Shown: positions 60,185 to 64,000 of the stretch, piece after piece
How positions within the stretch are numbered: position 1 is the first letter of the stretch
Layout of the letters: every line of letters begins with the position of its first letter
Source: Nelumbo lutea
Taxonomy: Eukaryota > Streptophyta > Magnoliopsida > Proteales > Nelumbonaceae
Length of the DNA: 64,000 nt
Assembly: GCA_022828595.1 (NCBI GenBank)
Contig: JAKGHH010000005.1
Location: 28,346,193 to 28,410,192 of the forward strand
Direction of reading: 5' to 3'
The notes under the pieces: model-generated
What the model saw: the letters and a program-made list of their open reading frames with translations, nothing else
Database searches by the model: none
Told to the model about the DNA's origin: nothing
Translations under genes and position numbers: made by a program

Positions 60185-60430
60185 CAATGGTTCTGATAAA
60201 AGAAAATCCAATGACCCATAGTCACACTGACCGCACGTCTCCTGAGACCGAGACGTGACTGGCCGCACGTCTTTTGAAACTGAAAGAGCGCCATCGCATG
60301 TCTCCCCGCGTTAAAGGCGGTAGCGGTGCGCTTTTTCAAAATTGAAAAGATGACCGTTGTCACGTCTCCCAGTGGCGCGTTTTTTAAAATTTGAATTAAA
60401 CGCGCGTTGTCACATCTGTCAGCATTTATA
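60185..60430. repeat. Degenerate repeats with CACGTC motifs upstream of the antisense promoter
   Basis: A unit of roughly 60 bp recurs imperfectly: (C/T)CGCACGTCT or TCACGTCTCC, then GCG(C/T) and TTTT.AAA.TTGAA. Copies start near 60227, 60252, 60290, 60358 and 60405. ACGT cores are bZIP-type binding sites, so this could be an enhancer for the antisense gene or the LTR; that role is inference. Confidence 0.5.
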
Positions 60431-60588
60431 GATGGCTTGGTGTGTTTCCCGACATTTTGGCGCTCGAGAAAACTGAAAAAATCCTGACGAACGCGCACTT
60501 CACGCTATCAGTCAAACCAATTTGAAGTACGGGTCAAATCCACCCGCCACCTCGCGAACTCCCTGTGCCAGGGCAAGTCCCTTTGCGC

Positions 60589-60604
60589 GAGGAGTGGGGG
60601 GCAA
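60589..60604 (+). promoter_or_regulatory. Polypurine tract of the Tat element
   Basis: GAGGAGTGGGGGGCAA lies 1 nt upstream of the 3' LTR start, the position where plus-strand DNA synthesis is primed. Confidence 0.85.
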
Positions 60605-60605
60605 T

Positions 60606-61371
60606 TGATGAAGGAAGATTTGGCCCGACCTCGTAACCACTTAACACGTGGAAAGGCAACAACTCGGCACAACAGTACGCCCAAGGCGCGAGCTCCAAAA
60701 GGAGGAACCCGCGGTCCGAACTCCCCACAAGGAGCCCGAGCTCTTCCTTAGACCCCGAGCCTTATGAACACAAAGGGCAACAACCCGAACTGGCCCGCCC
60801 CATGGCAGTTCGGGCCACACCTCTATCTGAACTCAAGAATTCACCTCGCACACCACTCCAGCACTTCGCCTCCAGGACGTCGAACTGAACAACCGTATCG
60901 TACTTGACACCGAAGGAGTTTGTATCCTGAGGCGGCGCACCTGACTGACTTGGGATCTGACGCTTGACAACCGCACTTCAACGGCCACCTGCCACCGCCA
61001 CCTGCCACCGCCATCTCCAGTTATAGAGACGGCTCCGACAAAGAGAGTAGTGGCGGTTCTGCCCCAGTAGAGGTGATGACACCTGAACTGGCAGAAGCGC
61101 ATAGGTAATCATACCCGACCTGACAAAAGCTTAGGAGTGAGTGAGTGAAGTGGTTATAAAAGGCTCTCTTCCCCCCAAGAACGAGGTATGTGATAATTTT
61201 GCGCCATCTGGTTTTATCTTGCCTTTGAGGAAATACTAACTTGAGCTTCGGAGCATTCTCACTGGGTTCTTCCCCGGAGATTATTCGCTTTCTTCTCCGT
61301 TTCAGGCACCTTCTGCTCCAGCTAGAGGCAAAATCGTTGACAGATAGGACTGGCCGGATTACACACCATGA
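60606..61371 (+). repeat. 3' LTR of the Tat element
   Basis: It starts TGATGAAGG and ends CATGA, where the terminal CA has mutated to GA. Same length as the 5' LTR, 766 bp. TATAAAAG lies at 61155-61162. The following ACTAG is the target duplication. Confidence 0.93.
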
Positions 61372-61376
61372 ACTAG

Positions 61377-63100
61377 AATTGGAGACCAAAAATAAATCAA
61401 TTTGACTTCTATTATCTTGGTTCTACTTTGACATAACAAGGGGGAGAGATGGGCAAAATGGAGGGGGTTTACTTGGTGAATACCACTTTGATTAAAAAGG
61501 AAAATATTATAAAGTAGTTACAAGGCCAATAACGCAAAATGGACTAGGGTGTTTGGCGATCAAGAAACAATGCATATGGTTAGATGGATGAGTGAAAAAA
61601 ATTAGAAAGGATAGAGTTATAAATGAAGTAATATGAAAAAAATCTAAGAGTAGCTTCAATAGATGATAAAAATGAGAACTAGGGCAACGAAGGGAAATGT
61701 AAATATTTCCCTACATTTCCCTTCCTTTTTCTTCAAACCAAACATAACTCAAGGGAGTGCAAATTCTTAATGGGCGTCTGGAATCAAAAAAATAAAATTA
61801 AAATACTTTTAATCCCACCTCGAGATGTACTTTTAAAGAGTTCACGGAAATAAGTTACTGCAAGGGGCTTTTGGTGATTATAACTTATGTTTTTAAATCC
61901 TATTCTATTTATGTAATCAAGCAAAATATCCATTGGATCTTATTGTTCGATTTCGAAATTCTGTTTTATTTATCTTCTATTTGTCAGATCTTGAAAATCC
62001 GCTTTATTTATTTTCTTGCCTATTTTGCTTATTGATATTTAAATTACGGTCCAAGGTCCAATATCGTTATTTGCTGATATTTAGTGTTTCAATATTTGCC
62101 CAAAGTTAGTGACTCTATGCCATTACCCGCTTATGGCTATAATGAGTGGGTATAACCCAAACCCGACTTTGACCAATCCAAAATTCAAACGATTAATTTA
62201 ATTAATCGGGTTAGTATAGTTTATTGTTATTTAATTAATATATGTTCTTATTTACTTTATTCTTTTTTTTCAGTGAACGAAAATTATTGTTATTTTCATT
62301 TATTGTGATTATTAATAGAAATTATCAACTTTGTTTTGTTAAATTAAAGTATCGAACATGTTTGCATCTTAGCATTTTTTAAGAGGATTTATACGAGGAC
62401 GAAAACTGTTGTGAGATTTTACACTAGGATCGCTGTCACTTGGAAAGTTCACTTTAGGTGAATTGTTACATTGGAGAATTTTCTCTCTTAGAACTTGTTT
62501 TCCAGATTTCCGATTTATTTTCTTTTCTCTTTCTCTCGCTTATGAAAATGGTCAGCAGCAGGTTTTAGTAGATTTCACCAAACCATAAAAAAAATCTAGT
62601 TTTATCGCTGACTTGCTTGGTATAAAATGTCAATGAATCATTCCTTGTAACCCCGGCTTCAAACATTCATTGTAATCAAATCAAAATTAACAAGATAGCA
62701 CAACTGCATAATTTAGGCTTTACTAAAATTGCCCTTACGATTTCTAACAAAAAGAATTGTTTTCTGAATAAACCTTCAAAGCACGCTATTTGAAAAATGA
62801 TATTTCAAGTCAAACATTTATTTTCAAAACACACTTTTAGCACAATCTCTTATAATATGTCATCATCTGGTTGCAAAATTACATTCCACTATTATTTTCA
62901 AAAACATTGGTCTTCTTTACTTCGCAGGATCCCAAATTCATCTAGCATTTTCAAAATTAGTTTTTTTTTTTTTAAATAAATAAATATTTATGCATTCATC
63001 ACATATCTCACAACTCGCTAACATGTTTCTTGCAGCATCACAGGGAAGTCTTAAGCAACAAGCACTAATCAGCAACACAACCCACTAATTATAGCCCTGG
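61377..63100. other. Intergenic, no gene recognised
   Basis: AT-rich sequence without a coding domain. CCCAAACCCGACTTTGACC and TTAATCGGGTTAG near 62155-62215 recall the hAT-type miniature elements elsewhere, but I could not fix the ends. Confidence 0.5.
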
Positions 63101-63164
63101 TTTTCTAGGCCCGGGCACTGCTTCCGGGATGACACCTTGGTTTTAATAAGTCTTGGCAACCCCA

Positions 63165-64000
63165 GGAGCTCGTCATACTTACCCTGGCTGGTCCCAGGAT
63201 GCCGTGGCCGGTTCCATGATGCTGCATACTCCATGCAAAGGCCTTGGCAAACCTAGATGCACACATACTTACCCTAGTCGGTTCTAGGATGCTGTGGCTG
63301 GTCCCACGGTGCCACACTCTCCATGCAAAGGCTCTAGAAACCCTAGGCGCACACATACTTACCCTGGCCAGTTCTAGGATGCCATGGTCGATTCCACGAT
63401 GCCACATGCTCCATGCAAAGGCCCTGGCAACTCCAGACGCACACATACTTACCCTGTCTGGTTCTAGGATGCCGTGGATGGTTCCACGATGCTGCATGCT
63501 CCATGCGAAGGCCCTAGCAACCCCAAGCACACACATACTTACCCTGGCCAGTTTTAGGATGTTGTGGCCAGTTCCACGATGCCGCATTCTCCATGCGAAG
63601 GCCCTAGCAAACATAGGCGCATACATACTTACCCTGGCCAGTTCCAAGATGTTGTGGCTAGTGCCACGATGCCACATGCTCCATGCGAAGGCCTTGGAAA
63701 ACCCAGGCGCATATTGATTCCACGATGCTACATGCTCCATGTAAAGGCCTTGGAAAACCCAGGTGCACACATACTTACTTACCCTGGCCGGTTCCACGAT
63801 GCCGCATGCTCCATGCAAAGGCCCTAGCAAACCCAGACGCACACATACTTACCGTGGCCGATTCCAAGATGTCGTGGCCGATTCCACGATGCCACATGCT
63901 CCATGCAAAGGCCCTAGCAGCCCCAGGTGCACACATACTTACCCTGACCGATTCCAGGATGTCGTGGCTGGTTCCACGATGCCGCATGCTCCATGTGAAG
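63165..64000. repeat. 90-bp tandem repeat array, at least nine units
   Basis: ACACATACTT recurs at 63261, 63351, 63441, 63531, 63621 (as ATACATACTT), 63764 (approximately), 63841 and 63931, mostly 90 bp apart. Each unit contains TTCTAGGATGCCGTGGCCGG, TTCCACGATGCCGCATGCTC and CATGCAAAGGCCCTGGCAA. The first two are related 20-24-bp subunits. The unit near 63640-63770 is rearranged and partly duplicated. The array continues beyond the window. Open frames on both strands arise because 90 is a multiple of three. Confidence 0.95.

Noticed and set aside
63105..63987. 245-codon minus-strand and 157-codon plus-strand frames as real genes
   Set aside because: Both are consequences of a 90-bp repeat; both strands open in the same region argues against coding, and no known domain appears.

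Overview
This is nuclear DNA of a flowering plant. The evidence is one spliced plant-type bZIP gene in a transposon-rich, AT-rich background: Ty1/copia and Ty3/gypsy elements with plant-type primer-binding sites, plant LINEs ending in an RNase H domain, hAT and Harbinger-type miniature elements, and microsatellites. A 15.6-kb intron full of transposons fits a woody or early-diverging eudicot (Vitis- or Nelumbo-like), but I cannot name the species from sequence alone. There is no bacterial gene, rRNA, tRNA or CRISPR array.

Layout. 1-28 kb: no host gene. It holds two decayed Copia remnants, a tandem 1-kb duplication (7.5-9.5 kb), a 1.2-kb non-autonomous Harbinger-type element (11.05-12.28 kb), miniature elements, a CT/CTAT microsatellite (20.9-21.3 kb), a solo LTR (24.5-25.2 kb), a 3 x 368-bp tandem repeat (25.2-26.3 kb) and a nearly pure A/T stretch (26.7-27.4 kb). 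28.1-48.4 kb: the only credible host gene, a plus-strand bZIP transcription factor resembling Arabidopsis At4g06598. It has a 5' UTR exon, four coding exons and a 373-residue product. Intron 2 (31229-46814) contains a plus-strand LINE, a minus-strand LINE invaded by a Copia element and an hAT-like element, a second hAT-like copy with exact 8-bp target duplication, and a minus-strand early-nodulin-like (phytocyanin) pseudogene fused to a LINE 3' end.

49.2-61.4 kb: a complete but mutated Ty3/gypsy element of the Tat lineage. It has two 766-bp LTRs, a 5-bp target duplication (ACTAG), gag, protease, RT, RNase H, a second RNase H, integrase, and downstream of pol a gene on the opposite strand. That antisense gene has its own TATA box and two short GT-AG introns; the three exons sum exactly to an in-frame 567-codon reading frame plus stop, broken only by TAG/TGA codons. 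A 1.9-kb LTR-like insertion lies inside gag. 61.4-63.1 kb: no gene. 63.1-64.0 kb: a 90-bp tandem repeat array that runs off the window.

The gene-level story is one host transcription factor surrounded and internally expanded by transposons. The most interesting points are the spliced antisense gene of the Tat element, the phytocyanin-LINE chimera, the atypical bZIP basic region split by the giant intron, and a 28-bp LINE-tail insertion with a 14-bp target duplication.
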